From Nocardia nova (GTDB lineage: Bacteria; Actinomycetota; Actinomycetes; Mycobacteriales; Mycobacteriaceae): DNA of 64,000 nt. This document shows positions 40,360-50,132 of this stretch, piece by piece; within the stretch, counting starts at the first letter, position 1; every line of letters begins with the position of its first letter. The translations under genes were made by a program, and so were the position numbers. The notes under the pieces were generated by a model. That model had not been told where the DNA came from. It ran no database searches and saw nothing but the letters and a program-made list of their open reading frames with translations. The stretch is from contig NZ_PSZE01000033.1 in the NCBI RefSeq assembly GCF_002933465.1, positions 1-64,000 on the forward strand, written 5' to 3'.

Positions 40360-41109
40360 TCAGGGGTGCCCGCGCCGGAACACCTTGCCGGTCAACGGGT
40401 CTCGTTCGGTGAGGCAGTACACCCCGCCTACCGGATCGTTCATCACCAGCCACTGCGCGCCGCGCCGCACGCGCCGGGCGCCGAGGGATTCGTGCCAGGC
40501 CGCCACCGCCTCGGCATCGGCGCAGGCGATATCGATATGGGCGCCCGGCTCCCGGTCGGTGTCCAAGCGCTGCAGCAGGATTCGGGTCGGCAATCGCGCC
40601 GGCACGAGCAGCCGGGCGAACTCGGACCGGCCGGTTCGCTGCACGGGCCAGCCGGTGAGCGCGGACCAGAAGGCGACCTCGTCGTCGTAGCCCGACGGCG
40701 GAATGTCGAAACAGAGCTGATCGACCCGGCTGAGGCTGCCGTCGGGCCCGGCCACCGGCGCGGGGATATGCCGCCCGTCACCGGTGGTCAGGCAGAACGG
40801 CAGGCCGTGCGGTGAACGCACGAGCGACCAGGTGTCGTGGTCGGCGACCAGGATCGCGCTGAGATCGCGCGCCGTGCGGCGGGCGCGGTCTAGATCGACG
40901 ACATCGATGTCGAGATGGGCGCCCCCGTCCCCGCCGACCGCCTGCGCCGCCTGGTAGGCGTCGCCGGTCGCCGGGTCGAGGGTCGCGAACTCGGCGCGCT
41001 CACCCTGGCGGGCCGACAACCGGGTGCCGGTGACCGCCGACCAGAAGGCGAATGCCTCGTCGAAACGCGCGGCGGGCCGGTCGATGTACATCCAGCTCCA
41101 GCGAATCAT
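40360..41109 (-). CDS. Two-domain VOC (glyoxalase/bleomycin-resistance-like) protein
   Basis: 249 aa made of two VOC modules: residues 1-115 (SWMYIDRPAARFDEAFAFWS to LVRSPHGLPFCL) and about 125-245 (DQLCFDIPPSGYDDEVAFWS to LVMNDPVGGVYCLTE). Internal VOC duplication makes one metal or ligand site per chain. Substrate is unknown; candidates are detoxification or dioxygenase reactions. ATG 41109 is preferred over the start at 41121. It follows the enoyl-CoA hydratase gene by 26 bp on the same strand. Confidence 0.8.
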   Translation of the reverse strand: MIRWSWMYIDRPAARFDEAFAFWSAVTGTRLSARQGERAEFATLDPATGDAYQAAQAVGGDGGAHLDIDVVDLDRARRTARDLSAILVADHDTWSLVRSPHGLPFCLTTGDGRHIPAPVAGPDGSLSRVDQLCFDIPPSGYDDEVAFWSALTGWPVQRTGRSEFARLLVPARLPTRILLQRLDTDREPGAHIDIACADAEAVAAWHESLGARRVRRGAQWLVMNDPVGGVYCLTERDPLTGKVFRRGHP

Positions 41110-41135
41110 GCGCTCCTGCACGGTCGTCGGACGGT

Positions 41136-41993
41136 TCAGGCGGGTCGGAAGGGCGGGGTCGCGAGCTCACCGGCGAACACATCGGGCAGGTCACGCTCGA
41201 CGCTCTCGGGGAACTGCGCGGGCCGCTTCTCGAGGAACGCCGAGACACCTTCGCGGGCATCGGCACTGGCACCGCGCTGGTTGATACCGCGCGATTCGAT
41301 GCGATGCGAGATCATCGGATGTTCGGCGCCGAGGCCGCGCCACAGCATCTGCCGCGACAGCGCCACCGACACCGGCGCCGAATGTTCGGTGAGCCGTCGC
41401 GCCAGTGCACGGGCCTGGTCCAGCAGATCGGCGACCGGATGCAGGGCGTAGAACAGACCCGCGTCCAATGCCTCGTCGGCCTCGACCAGCCGGCCCGAGT
41501 ACACCCAGTCCAGCGCGGTCTGCATCGGCACCAACCGGGGCAGGAACCAGCTGGAACAGGATTCCGGCACGATGCCGCGCCGATTGAAGACGAATCCGAT
41601 GCGCGCGGTATCGGCGGCGAGCCGGAAGTCCGCGGCCAGGGTCATGGTGATGCCCACGCCGACGGCGGGTCCGTTGACCGCGGCAATGATCGGCTTCTGC
41701 GATTCGAACATCCGCAGCGCCACCTTGCCACCGTCGTCACGGAAGGTATCGGTCGCCTCGGCGGCGAAGGTTTCCGCTCCGGCCGACAGATCCGCACCCG
41801 CGCAGAACGCGCGCCCCGCCCCGGTCACGATGATCGCCCGCACCCGGTCGTCGCGGTCGAACTCGTCGTAGGCGGCGATCAGTTCCTCGACCATCGCGGT
41901 GGTGAAGGCGTTGAGCTGTTGCGGGCGATCGAGCGTGATGGTGGCGATGGAGTCGGAGATTTCCCAGCGGATGTCGGCCATATCGGACAGCAT
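41136..41993 (-). CDS. Enoyl-CoA hydratase/isomerase family protein
   Basis: 285 aa crotonase fold. Oxyanion hole segments are FCAGADLSAGAETF and AVNGPAVGVGITMTLAADFR. The segment GIVPESCSSWFLPRLV carries the Glu equivalent to the second catalytic acid of hydratases. The C-terminus (SREGVSAFLEKRPAQFPESV in sense) is typical. The enzyme hydrates or isomerises an acyl-CoA, probably in fatty acid breakdown. The ATG at 41993 has GAAGG 8 nt upstream and is preferred to the ATG at 41981. Divergent from pknK. Confidence 0.85.
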   Translation of the reverse strand: MLSDMADIRWEISDSIATITLDRPQQLNAFTTAMVEELIAAYDEFDRDDRVRAIIVTGAGRAFCAGADLSAGAETFAAEATDTFRDDGGKVALRMFESQKPIIAAVNGPAVGVGITMTLAADFRLAADTARIGFVFNRRGIVPESCSSWFLPRLVPMQTALDWVYSGRLVEADEALDAGLFYALHPVADLLDQARALARRLTEHSAPVSVALSRQMLWRGLGAEHPMISHRIESRGINQRGASADAREGVSAFLEKRPAQFPESVERDLPDVFAGELATPPFRPA

Positions 41994-42189
41994 GCCAGCA
42001 GCCTTCGGAAGGTGACCATCCCGGTCACCGTTCCCCGCCCGGCATGGCACGCGAGTTCCGTTGCTTGCCCCTTCGCCCGCGCGTGCCGCGAGCAGTCTCG
42101 GCCCCCGGCATCCCCGCAGGCCGAGCCCTATACTTGACATGCCAGCGCGACGGGCTCCGCGACAAGCAGTACAGACGGAAACGGTTCCG

Positions 42190-45100
42190 ATGGCCGACAA
42201 AGATCCCATGGCGACCCAGCGCGACCGCTCTCCGGTGATCGATGACGATCTGCGAGCGGCCGGGTTCGCCGATGCGCACATCATCGGGCGGGGCGGATTC
42301 GGTGTCGTGTATCGCTGCCGCGAACTCGCACTGGGCCGCATCGTCGCGGTGAAGGTGCTTACCGCCGCACCCGATTTCGGCGACGAGAATCTCGAACGAT
42401 TCCTCCGCGAGCAGCGGGCCATGGGCGGGCTGCCGGAACATCCCAACATCGTCGCGATCCTGCAGGTCGGCACGACCGGCGACGGACGACCCTATCTCGT
42501 GATGCCGTATCATCCGAAGGGCTCGCTGGAACAGCGGATCCAGCACGGCGGGCCGCTGGATATCGCGACCGCGCTGCGCATGTCGGTGAAGCTGTCCGGT
42601 GCGCTGGAGACCGTGCACCGGGCTGGGATCCTGCATCGAGACATCAAGCCGGGCAACGTTCTCCTCACCGACTACGGCGAACCACAGCTGACCGATTTCG
42701 GCATCGCCCGGGTGGAGGGCGGCTTCCGAACAACCACCGGAGTAGTCACGGCGTCACCGGCGTTCACCGCGCCCGAGGTCCTGCGCGACGGCACCCCGTC
42801 GGTCGCCTCCGACATCTACAGCCTGGGCGCCACGCTGTTCTGCATGCTCACCGGCCACGCCGCCTACCAGCGCCGTTCCGGTGATCGGCTGGTCGCCCAG
42901 TTCCTGCGCATCACCGAGGAACCGATTCCCGATCTGCGTCCCGGCGGCATCCCCGACGACGTCTGCGAACTGATCGAGGAGAGTATGGCCGTCGACCCCC
43001 GCCGGCGCCCGGTCGCCGCGGTGGAGTTCGGCGCGCGAGCGCAGCAGCTGCAACGCCACTACGGACTGCGCGTGGACGAGATGGCGATCCCGACGCCGGA
43101 GACTCCGGCGGCCGAACCGGCGCCCGCCGCCGATCGCGTCGGAGAACCGACCCGGCTCGGCCTGCTGCCCCCGGCCGACCTGGTGACGACACCGCCGACC
43201 GCCGAAACCAAATTCCATCCCGGGCTCGCCCCCCGTCCGCTGGTGCGCCGTCCCCGTCTGCTGGATTCGATGGATCCCGAGCGCTGGCCGCGCCTGATCG
43301 TCGTGCACGCGCCGGCCGGTTTCGGCAAGAGCACGCTCGCCGCCCAGTGGGGGCAGCGGATGGTGAATCGGGGGGTCGCCGCGTGCTGGCTCAATATCGA
43401 CGACGACGACAACAATCCGGTGTGGTTCCTGCTGCACCTGATCGAAGCCGTCGGCCGGGCGCGGCCGGCCCTGACCACCGAACTGCTGCGCGTCGTCGAG
43501 GAACACGGCAACGATGTGATGCGCTATGTACTGACCACGCTGATCAACCGCATCCACGCCGACGGCGAGCGGATCGTGATGATCATCGAGGACTGGCATC
43601 GCGTCACCGATGCCGATACCACCGCCGCACTGCGTTTCCTGCTCGACAACGCCTGCCACCATCTGCAACTGCTGATCACCAGCCGCGAGATGATCGGACT
43701 ACCGCTCTCGGCCATCCGCGTGCGGGACGAGCTGATCGAAATCGATTCCGCAGCCCTGCGTTTCGACGAGTTCGAGACGGCGGACTTCCTCACCCGGGTG
43801 GGCGGGCTGGCCCTGGAGGAGGCCGATATCGACCGGCTGCGGACCAGCACCGACGGCTGGGTCGCCGGGCTGCAACTGGCGTCGATCTCACTGCGCGGCC
43901 GCGAGGACCCCGGTTCCGCGATCGCCACCATGTCCGGACGGCACCAGGCGATCCGCGAATATCTGACCGACAACGTGCTCGAAGCACTCGAGCCAGGATT
44001 GCTGACCGCGCTACTGGAAACCGCTGTCACCGAGAAGATCTGCGGATCGCTCGCCGCAGCGCTGACCGGACGGCGGCAGGGGCGGGCGCTGCTCGAGGAC
44101 ATCGAGCGACGGGACCTGTTCCTGCGCCGCCTCGACGACGACGGCGAATGGTTCCGCTATCACACGCTGTTCTCCGATTTCCTGCGGCAGCGGCTGGAGC
44201 GCGACCACCCCGAACGCGTGCCACAGCTGCACCGTCGCGCCGCCGAATGGTTCGCCGCCAACGACATGCTCAGCGAGGCGATCGACCATGCGATGGCCGC
44301 CGGGGAACCCGAGCGGGCGGTGGCGCTCGTCTCCGCGCACGCCCGCGAACTGGTGCAGCATTCGCATCTGGCCACCCTGGCGGCGCTGGCGGCGAAACTG
44401 CCCGTCACCGAAGCCGCGGCCGATCCGACCCTGCAGATCGCGCTGGCCTGGGCGGCGGTGTTGTTGCGGCGGCCGAGCCGCATGCACACCGCGCTGCAGT
44501 TGGCGCTGGCCGCCGATTCGGCGAAACAGCCTCCGGGACAGCGGAAATCCGATCTCGCGGTCGAGGCGTCGATTCTGTGCGGGGTGGAGGCGGCGCTCGC
44601 CGATCACCTCGACGGCCTGGCCGACGCCGTCGAGCAGGGTTGCGCCCGCGCCGGTTCGCTGGCGCCCTTCGTGCTGGCGGCGGCGGCCAACCTGGGCGCC
44701 TTCGTCGCCCTGCACCGGTTCGACTTCGACCGCGTCCACGAATGGCACCGGTGGGGCCGGACCTACTTCCGCCACATCACCGGGGCGCTGAGCATCATGT
44801 ACAGCCACTGCTTCGCGGGGATGGCGGCGCATGAGCAACTCGCCGAGGAGGCGGCCGAGGAACATTTCCGCACGGCGCTGCACTTGGCGCGCACCACGAC
44901 CGGGGAGGGTTCCCTCACCGCCCGCCTGGCCTCGGCCGCACTCGGCGATTTCCTCTACGACCGCGGCGAGATCGCCGAGGCGCGCCATCTGCTCGACGTC
45001 GCGGTGGAATTCGGGTTCGAGGGCGGCACAGTCGATTTCCTGACCGGGGTCTACGGCACCGGTGCGCGTATCGAGGCGCTGCGCGGGGATCGCGCGGCCG

Positions 45101-45624
45101 CGCAGCGACTGCTCGCCGACGGCGCCGCGGTCGCCACCGCACACGCCCTGCCGCGACTGTCGGCACGGATCGAACTCGAGCGGATTCGGCTGGGGATCGG
45201 TGAGATCGTGCCCGGCGAGCCGGCCGGCGCTCGCGGCGCGGAGGACGGCGTGGCCACGGCGATTCGTGAACTCACCGAGGAAGCCGCCGTCCGGTGGCTG
45301 TTGCGTGTGGATCCCGAACAGGCGCTCCTCCGCGCCGATGCCCTGCGACAGTCGATCGATGCCGCCGCGCGCCCGCGCGCCGCCCTGTGCGCCACGCTGT
45401 TGTCCGCGAATTGTCTCGAGACGGTGGGCCGGTCGGAGGAGGCGGAGGCGGTTCTCGCGCCGGCCCTGCGCCGCTGCGTCGAAGTGGGACTGGTGCGCCC
45501 GCTGCTCGACGAGGGCCCCGCACTGCTCGCTGTCGTCCGGCGGCTCGCGGCCGGCAAGGGACGAAATGCCTTGGGAAAGCCCGCGATCGCGCTCCCGCGG
45601 GCCCTGGCCGACCACCTCGGCTGA
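42190..45624 (+). CDS. pknK: PknK-type serine/threonine protein kinase fused to a MalT-like regulator
   Basis: 1144 aa, similar in size and layout to M. tuberculosis PknK. The kinase domain (about 25-290) shows IIGRGGFGVVYRC, Lys55 in VAVKVL, HRDIKPGNVLL and TDFGIARVEGG. A linker then leads to a P-loop ATPase (Walker A HAPAGFGKSTL near 373, followed by IEDWHRVTDAD) of the MalT/STAND type, and helical repeat regions (about 650-1144) with WFAANDMLSEAIDHAMAAGE. There is no C-terminal LuxR HTH. PknK phosphorylates regulators and affects growth-phase gene control in mycobacteria. A possible -10 box TATACT lies at 42129-42134. ATG 42190 fits the kinase start. Confidence 0.88.
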   Translation: MADKDPMATQRDRSPVIDDDLRAAGFADAHIIGRGGFGVVYRCRELALGRIVAVKVLTAAPDFGDENLERFLREQRAMGGLPEHPNIVAILQVGTTGDGRPYLVMPYHPKGSLEQRIQHGGPLDIATALRMSVKLSGALETVHRAGILHRDIKPGNVLLTDYGEPQLTDFGIARVEGGFRTTTGVVTASPAFTAPEVLRDGTPSVASDIYSLGATLFCMLTGHAAYQRRSGDRLVAQFLRITEEPIPDLRPGGIPDDVCELIEESMAVDPRRRPVAAVEFGARAQQLQRHYGLRVDEMAIPTPETPAAEPAPAADRVGEPTRLGLLPPADLVTTPPTAETKFHPGLAPRPLVRRPRLLDSMDPERWPRLIVVHAPAGFGKSTLAAQWGQRMVNRGVAACWLNIDDDDNNPVWFLLHLIEAVGRARPALTTELLRVVEEHGNDVMRYVLTTLINRIHADGERIVMIIEDWHRVTDADTTAALRFLLDNACHHLQLLITSREMIGLPLSAIRVRDELIEIDSAALRFDEFETADFLTRVGGLALEEADIDRLRTSTDGWVAGLQLASISLRGREDPGSAIATMSGRHQAIREYLTDNVLEALEPGLLTALLETAVTEKICGSLAAALTGRRQGRALLEDIERRDLFLRRLDDDGEWFRYHTLFSDFLRQRLERDHPERVPQLHRRAAEWFAANDMLSEAIDHAMAAGEPERAVALVSAHARELVQHSHLATLAALAAKLPVTEAAADPTLQIALAWAAVLLRRPSRMHTALQLALAADSAKQPPGQRKSDLAVEASILCGVEAALADHLDGLADAVEQGCARAGSLAPFVLAAAANLGAFVALHRFDFDRVHEWHRWGRTYFRHITGALSIMYSHCFAGMAAHEQLAEEAAEEHFRTALHLARTTTGEGSLTARLASAALGDFLYDRGEIAEARHLLDVAVEFGFEGGTVDFLTGVYGTGARIEALRGDRAAAQRLLADGAAVATAHALPRLSARIELERIRLGIGEIVPGEPAGARGAEDGVATAIRELTEEAAVRWLLRVDPEQALLRADALRQSIDAAARPRAALCATLLSANCLETVGRSEEAEAVLAPALRRCVEVGLVRPLLDEGPALLAVVRRLAAGKGRNALGKPAIALPRALADHLG

Positions 45625-45636
45625 ATCGCCGGTCGG

Positions 45637-46395
45637 TCAGAAAGGCACGTCGGTGCGAGTCACGGTCAGCCCTGCTGCCCGCGCCAGCCCGGCGAACACC
45701 ACGGCGTCGCGGACAGCCGCGCCGCCGGGATCGTTGTTGAAGTACACGTAACCGTCGGCGGGACCGAAGGTGTCCGCCAGCCGATGCGCCCATGCGGTCA
45801 GGGCGCGCCGGCCGTACCGGGGTTGCGGCCGCGCCAGCCCGGAATGCAGCCGCAGATACGACCAATCGGTGGTGCGCCACAGCGGCGTCACCGGGCGCGA
45901 GCGCGCATCCGCCCAGCACAGTGCCACGCCGCGTTCCTCCAGCACAGCGCGGATGCGCGGTGTCCACCACGACTCGTGGCGCGGTTCGACGGCCACGCGC
46001 ACGGTCGCGGGGAACTGTCGCAGACAGTCGTCGAGCAGGCCCGCGTCCGCCCGCAGGGTCGGCGGCAGCTGCACCAGCATCGGCCCCAACCGGTCGCCCA
46101 GTCCCGCGGCATGATCGAGGAGCCGCTGCACCGGCTCGGCCGGCTCACGAAGTCGTTTGACGTGGGTGAGGAAGCGGCTGGCCTTCACGGCCACGACGAA
46201 ATCCTCGGGGGTGCGTTCCCGCCAGGCCGCGAAGACCTCGCGACTGGGCAACCGATAGAAGGCGTTGTTGCTCTCGACGGTCGCGAACGCGGCCGCATAC
46301 CGTTCCAGCCACAGCCGCTGCGGCACGCCCGGCGGGTAGAGCACTCCGCGCCAGTCCCGGTACTGCCAGCCGGAGGTCCCGACGAACAGGGTCAC
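45637..46395 (-). CDS. DUF72 family protein
   Basis: 252 aa TIM-barrel-like DUF72 protein: FVGTSGWQYRDWRGVLYPPG, ESNNAFYRLPSREVFAAWRE, FVVAVKASRFLTHVKRL, LVQLPPTLRADAGLLDDCL, RVAVEPRHESWW and YVYFNNDPGG. This family (YecE-like) is widespread with no settled activity. GTG 46395 starts the conserved sequence; upstream frames are unrelated. The 3' end converges with pknK 12 bp away. Confidence 0.85.
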   Translation of the reverse strand: MTLFVGTSGWQYRDWRGVLYPPGVPQRLWLERYAAAFATVESNNAFYRLPSREVFAAWRERTPEDFVVAVKASRFLTHVKRLREPAEPVQRLLDHAAGLGDRLGPMLVQLPPTLRADAGLLDDCLRQFPATVRVAVEPRHESWWTPRIRAVLEERGVALCWADARSRPVTPLWRTTDWSYLRLHSGLARPQPRYGRRALTAWAHRLADTFGPADGYVYFNNDPGGAAVRDAVVFAGLARAAGLTVTRTDVPF

Positions 46396-46403
46396 ATCGT
46401 CTA

Positions 46404-46591
46404 TCGAACCAGACTCGCCCCGTCTACTTCCACGCCGATGCGGCCGCTCTCGCCGCCCAGGGCGACCGTCCGGTGCTCGCCACCGCGCGAGGACAGCATT
46501 TCGGCGGCTATTTCGATCAGGCCGCACAGCTGTGGGGCGCCGACGGCCGGCGCTGGCCACCACGCACCAGCTGGTCTACTTCACGGACTGA
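46404..46591 (+). pseudogene. C-terminal remnant of a thioesterase-like gene, frameshifted
   Basis: Between the DUF72 start and the next gene the plus strand reads VYFHADAAALAAQGDRPVLA, TARGQHFGGYFDQAAQLWGA, DGR in one frame, then after a one-base loss LATTHQLVYFTD and a stop in another. This resembles the tail of hot-dog acyl-CoA thioesterase-like proteins. No N-terminal part exists in the window, so an upstream rearrangement removed it. Family assignment is tentative; that it is a decayed coding sequence is well supported by the frame switch. Confidence 0.5.
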
Positions 46592-46630
46592 ACTGGCATC
46601 GCGACCGGCCGCAGCGGGTATGCCCCGAGC

Positions 46631-48076
46631 ATGCAGTGGTTCACGGCGCCCGAGTACTGGTTCGCGCGCGAGGTGTTCCAACGCGGCCTCGCGGTCGTCT
46701 ATCTCATCGCGTTCGTGGGCGCCGCGCGGCAGTTCCGGGCGCTCATCGGCGCCGGGGGCATGCTGCCGGTGCCCGCCTTCCTGGCCCGGTCGTCGCTGCG
46801 GGGATCGCCGAGCATCTTCCATCTGCACTATTCGGACCGGTTCTTCGCCGGTGTCGCCTGGGCCGGTGCGGCGCTGGCTGTGGTACTGGCGGCCGGGGCG
46901 GGCAATCAGGTGCCGCTGTGGGCATCGATGCTGCTGTGGCTGGCCGCATGGGTCCTATATCTGTCGATCGTCAATGTGGGCCAGGCCTGGTATTCGTTCG
47001 GCTGGGAATCGCTGCTGCTGGAGACGGGATTTCTGGCGATCTTTCTGGGCAACGATCACACCGCGCCACCGATTCTCGTGCTGTGGCTGGCGCGCTGGTT
47101 GCTGTTCCGGGTGGAGTTCGGCGCGGGATTGATCAAACTGCGCGGCGACCCCTGCTGGCGCGATCTGACCTGCCTGTACTACCACCACGAAACTCAGCCC
47201 ATGCCGGGCCCGCTGAGCTGGCTGTTCCACCACCTGCCCACACCGCTGCACCGCGTGGAGGTGGCCGCGAACCACATCGCCCAGCTGGTCGTTCCGTTCG
47301 CGCTGTTCACCCCGCAGCCGATCGCGAGTATCGCCGCGGCCGTCGTCGTGATCACCCAGCTGTGGCTGGTCGCATCCGGCAATTTCGCCTGGCTCAACTG
47401 GTTGACGATCCTGCTGGCCTGTACCGCGATCGACGCCCGCTCGGCGGCGACCGTCCTGCCGCTACCCGCTCAGCCCGCCGTCCCGAATCCGCCGACATGG
47501 TTCGTCGCGGTGGTGTGCGCCTTCACGGCTGCGGTGGCCGTCCTCAGCTATTGGCCGATACGCAACCTGTTGTCCGGGCACCAGCGAATGAACGCCAGCT
47601 TCAATCGATACCACCTGGTCAACACCTACGGCGCATTCGGGCGGATCGAGCGCCGCCGATGGGAACTGGTGGTCGAGGGCACCCGCGACCGGCACATCAC
47701 CGAGCAAACCCGTTGGGAGGAATACGAGTTCAAGGGCAAGCCCGGTGATCCGCATCGGCTGCCCCGCCAATGGGCGCCCTACCATCTGCGCCTGGACTGG
47801 CTGATGTGGTTCGCCGCCATCTCCCCGATCTACGCCCGCTCCTGGCTGGGTCCGTTCCTGCGACGGCTGCTGACCAACGACCCGGCCACCCTGCACCTGT
47901 TGCGGCACAACCCTTTCCCGGACTCCCCGCCCGCCTATGTGCGAGTCCGTCAGTACCTCTACCGATTCAGCAGCCGGGACGAGCTGCGCCGTGACCACGT
48001 GTGGTGGCACCGCGACGTGGTCGGCGACTACGTGCCACCCACGGCTCTGTCCTCCCCGCGGATCCGGCACGGCTGA
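46631..48076 (+). CDS. Lipase maturation factor (LMF)-like membrane protein
   Basis: 481 aa. The N-terminal 300 residues hold about eight membrane helices with conserved LMF segments (PSIFHLHYSDRFFAGVAW, YSFGWESLLLETGFLAIFLG, VEFGAGLIKLRGDPCWRDLT and CLYYHHETQPMPGPLSWLFH). The C-terminal outer domain has NTYGAFGRIERRRWELVVEG and WAPYHLRLDWLMWFAAIS. In vertebrates LMF1 helps fold lipases in the ER; bacterial relatives are common in actinomycetes and their client is unknown. The secreted esterase at 3139 could be a client, but that is speculation. Confidence 0.85.
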   Translation: MQWFTAPEYWFAREVFQRGLAVVYLIAFVGAARQFRALIGAGGMLPVPAFLARSSLRGSPSIFHLHYSDRFFAGVAWAGAALAVVLAAGAGNQVPLWASMLLWLAAWVLYLSIVNVGQAWYSFGWESLLLETGFLAIFLGNDHTAPPILVLWLARWLLFRVEFGAGLIKLRGDPCWRDLTCLYYHHETQPMPGPLSWLFHHLPTPLHRVEVAANHIAQLVVPFALFTPQPIASIAAAVVVITQLWLVASGNFAWLNWLTILLACTAIDARSAATVLPLPAQPAVPNPPTWFVAVVCAFTAAVAVLSYWPIRNLLSGHQRMNASFNRYHLVNTYGAFGRIERRRWELVVEGTRDRHITEQTRWEEYEFKGKPGDPHRLPRQWAPYHLRLDWLMWFAAISPIYARSWLGPFLRRLLTNDPATLHLLRHNPFPDSPPAYVRVRQYLYRFSSRDELRRDHVWWHRDVVGDYVPPTALSSPRIRHG

Positions 48077-48093
48077 GCTCGCCCGGATGCCGA

Positions 48094-49218
48094 TCAGGTC
48101 CGAACGGAGCGCTGCCCGACACCGACATATTCGCCGAGCGGGCGGATCAGCGCATTCGAGGCACCCTGTTCGATGATGTGCGCGGCCCAGCCGGTGATCC
48201 GGCTCATCACGAAGATCGGGGTGAAGGTCTCGATGTCGAATCCGAGCAGGTAATACGCCGGGCCGGTGGGAAAGTCGAGATTCGGCGCGATCCCGGTGGC
48301 CTCGGCCATCGTGCGTTCGAGTGTCTCGTATATGCGCACCCACCGGCCGCCGTCGGTGGCGGCGGCGATATCGAGCAACGCCTGCTTCATCGTCGGCACC
48401 CGGGAATCGCCGTTCTTGTAGACCCGGTGGCCGAATCCCATCACTGTGTCCTTGTCCGCCAGCTTCTTCCGCAACCATGCTTCGGCTCGCTCGGGTTCGC
48501 CGATCTCGAGCATGTCGCGCATGACCGCCTCGTTCGCCCCGCCGTGCAGGGGCCCCTTCAGCGCGCCGATGGCGGCGGTGACCGCGCTGTAGATATCCGA
48601 CTGCGTCGAGGTCACCACCCGCGCGGCGAACGTCGAGGCGTTGAAACTGTGCTCCGCGTAGAGAATCAGCGAGACCTCGAACGCTTTCACCAGTTCCGGC
48701 GCCGGTACGGTCCCGAAACACATGTTCAGGAAATTCTGCGCGTATCCCAGATGCGAATGCGGCGCGATCGGATCCAGTCCGTGCCGGCGGCGATGGTCGG
48801 CGGCCACAATGGTCGGCAGCACCGCCAGCATGCGCAACGCCTTGGCGCGGTTGGCTTTCGGCGAATTGTCGTCCTCGAGCGGATCCTCGGCGCCGAGGTA
48901 GCTGATCGCGGTGCGCACCACATCCATCGGATGGCAGGTGTCGGGCAGTTTCGTCACCAGCGACAGCAGTGACCGATCGGCCCGTCGCGCCGCGCGTTCC
49001 TGCTGGCAGAACCGTTCCAGCTGGGCGTCGTTCGGCAGTTCGCCGTAACACAGCAGATAGGCGACCTGTTCGAACGTGCAGTGGGCCGCCAGGTCCTGGA
49101 CGGCGTATCCGCGGTAGGTCAGCGAATTCGTTTCCGGCACCACCTTGGAAATCGCGGTGGTGTCGACGACGACGCCCGCCAGGCCCTTGTTGATCGCCGG
49201 AGTCGCGGCCTTCGTCAT
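48094..49218 (-). CDS. prpC: 2-methylcitrate synthase
   Basis: 374 aa citrate-synthase fold with the methylcitrate synthase pattern: NSLTYRGYAVQDLAAHCTFE, catalytic His in LILYAEHSFNAST, second His in GPLHGGANEAVM and Asp region in FGHRVYKNGDSRVPTM, plus FDIETFTPIFVMSRITGW. It condenses propionyl-CoA with oxaloacetate, the first step of the methylcitrate cycle. ATG 49218 has GGAAGGA 8 nt upstream and shares its A with the prpB stop (TGATG). Last gene of the operon. Confidence 0.92.
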   Translation of the reverse strand: MTKAATPAINKGLAGVVVDTTAISKVVPETNSLTYRGYAVQDLAAHCTFEQVAYLLCYGELPNDAQLERFCQQERAARRADRSLLSLVTKLPDTCHPMDVVRTAISYLGAEDPLEDDNSPKANRAKALRMLAVLPTIVAADHRRRHGLDPIAPHSHLGYAQNFLNMCFGTVPAPELVKAFEVSLILYAEHSFNASTFAARVVTSTQSDIYSAVTAAIGALKGPLHGGANEAVMRDMLEIGEPERAEAWLRKKLADKDTVMGFGHRVYKNGDSRVPTMKQALLDIAAATDGGRWVRIYETLERTMAEATGIAPNLDFPTGPAYYLLGFDIETFTPIFVMSRITGWAAHIIEQGASNALIRPLGEYVGVGQRSVRT

Positions 49219-50132
49219 CACTGGTTCCTTCCGAGAGTGAAAGTGAAGATGTCGGAATCGAATTCGTTGTAGCGCTCGTATCGCAGCAGTTCGTAGAGAC
49301 GGCTGCGATGTTGCATCCGATCCAGCAATCCCGCCTGGGTGCCGGTTTCATGGATTTCGCGCAAGCCGGTTTCGGCCGACCACATCGCCAGGCGCAGGGT
49401 GGACACCGGATAGATCACCGCGTTGTAGCCGATCGATTCCAGTGTCCGCGCCGGCAACAGTTCGGTTTTGCCGAACTCGGTCATATTGGCCAGCAGCGGA
49501 ATCGAGACCGCAGCCCGGAATTTCTCGAAATCGGCTGCACCGCTCAATGCTTCGGTGAAGATCAGGTCGGCCCCGGCGTCGGCGTAGGCGCGGGCCCGTT
49601 CGATCGCCGCGTCGACGCCCTCGATCCCGGCGGCGTCGGTGCGCGCGCAGATGACGAAATTCGGATCACGCCGCGCCGAGACCGCCGCGCGCAGGCGACG
49701 CACCATCTCGTCGGTGGGCACCACCGCCTTGCCGTCGAGGTGGCCGCAGCGCTTGGGATTCACCTGGTCTTCCAGGTGGCAGCCCGCGAGGCCGGCATCC
49801 TCGAGCAGCGTCACCGTGCGGGCGGCGTTCATCGGTTCCCCGAAGCCGGTATCGGCGTCGATGAGCACCGGCAGATCGGTCACCCGGGCCACCTGAGCGC
49901 CGCGGCCGGCGACCTCGGTCAGCGTCGTCAGCCCGATATCGGGCAGCCCCAGTTCCGCCGACACCACCGCCCCCGAGACATAGACCCCTTCGAACCCGAT
50001 TTCCTGAATCAGCCTGGCTACCAAGGGATTGAAGGCGCCGGGGAATCGCTGGATCGACCCCGACGCGAGCCCGGCGCGGAAGGCGACGCGTTTGTCGGCG
50101 GCGGAGGTGGCGGCGGCGAGTAGTCCGGTCAT
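49218..50132 (-). CDS. prpB: Methylisocitrate lyase
   Basis: 304 aa, ICL/PEPM superfamily. The signature KRCGH is present (NPKRCGHLDGKAVV), with DADTGFGEPMNAARTV and the ICARTDAAGIEG block. The enzyme splits methylisocitrate into pyruvate and succinate, closing propionate degradation. The length is that of PrpB, shorter than isocitrate lyases. It overlaps prpD by ATGA and prpC by TGATG, so the three are translated as a unit. Confidence 0.92.
   Translation of the reverse strand: MTGLLAAATSAADKRVAFRAGLASGSIQRFPGAFNPLVARLIQEIGFEGVYVSGAVVSAELGLPDIGLTTLTEVAGRGAQVARVTDLPVLIDADTGFGEPMNAARTVTLLEDAGLAGCHLEDQVNPKRCGHLDGKAVVPTDEMVRRLRAAVSARRDPNFVICARTDAAGIEGVDAAIERARAYADAGADLIFTEALSGAADFEKFRAAVSIPLLANMTEFGKTELLPARTLESIGYNAVIYPVSTLRLAMWSAETGLREIHETGTQAGLLDRMQHRSRLYELLRYERYNEFDSDIFTFTLGRNQ

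Noticed and set aside
42129..42139. TATACT and TTGACA boxes before pknK
   Set aside because: The two boxes overlap and cannot be one promoter. TATACT alone is plausible as a -10 box but has no supporting -35, so it is only mentioned under pknK.
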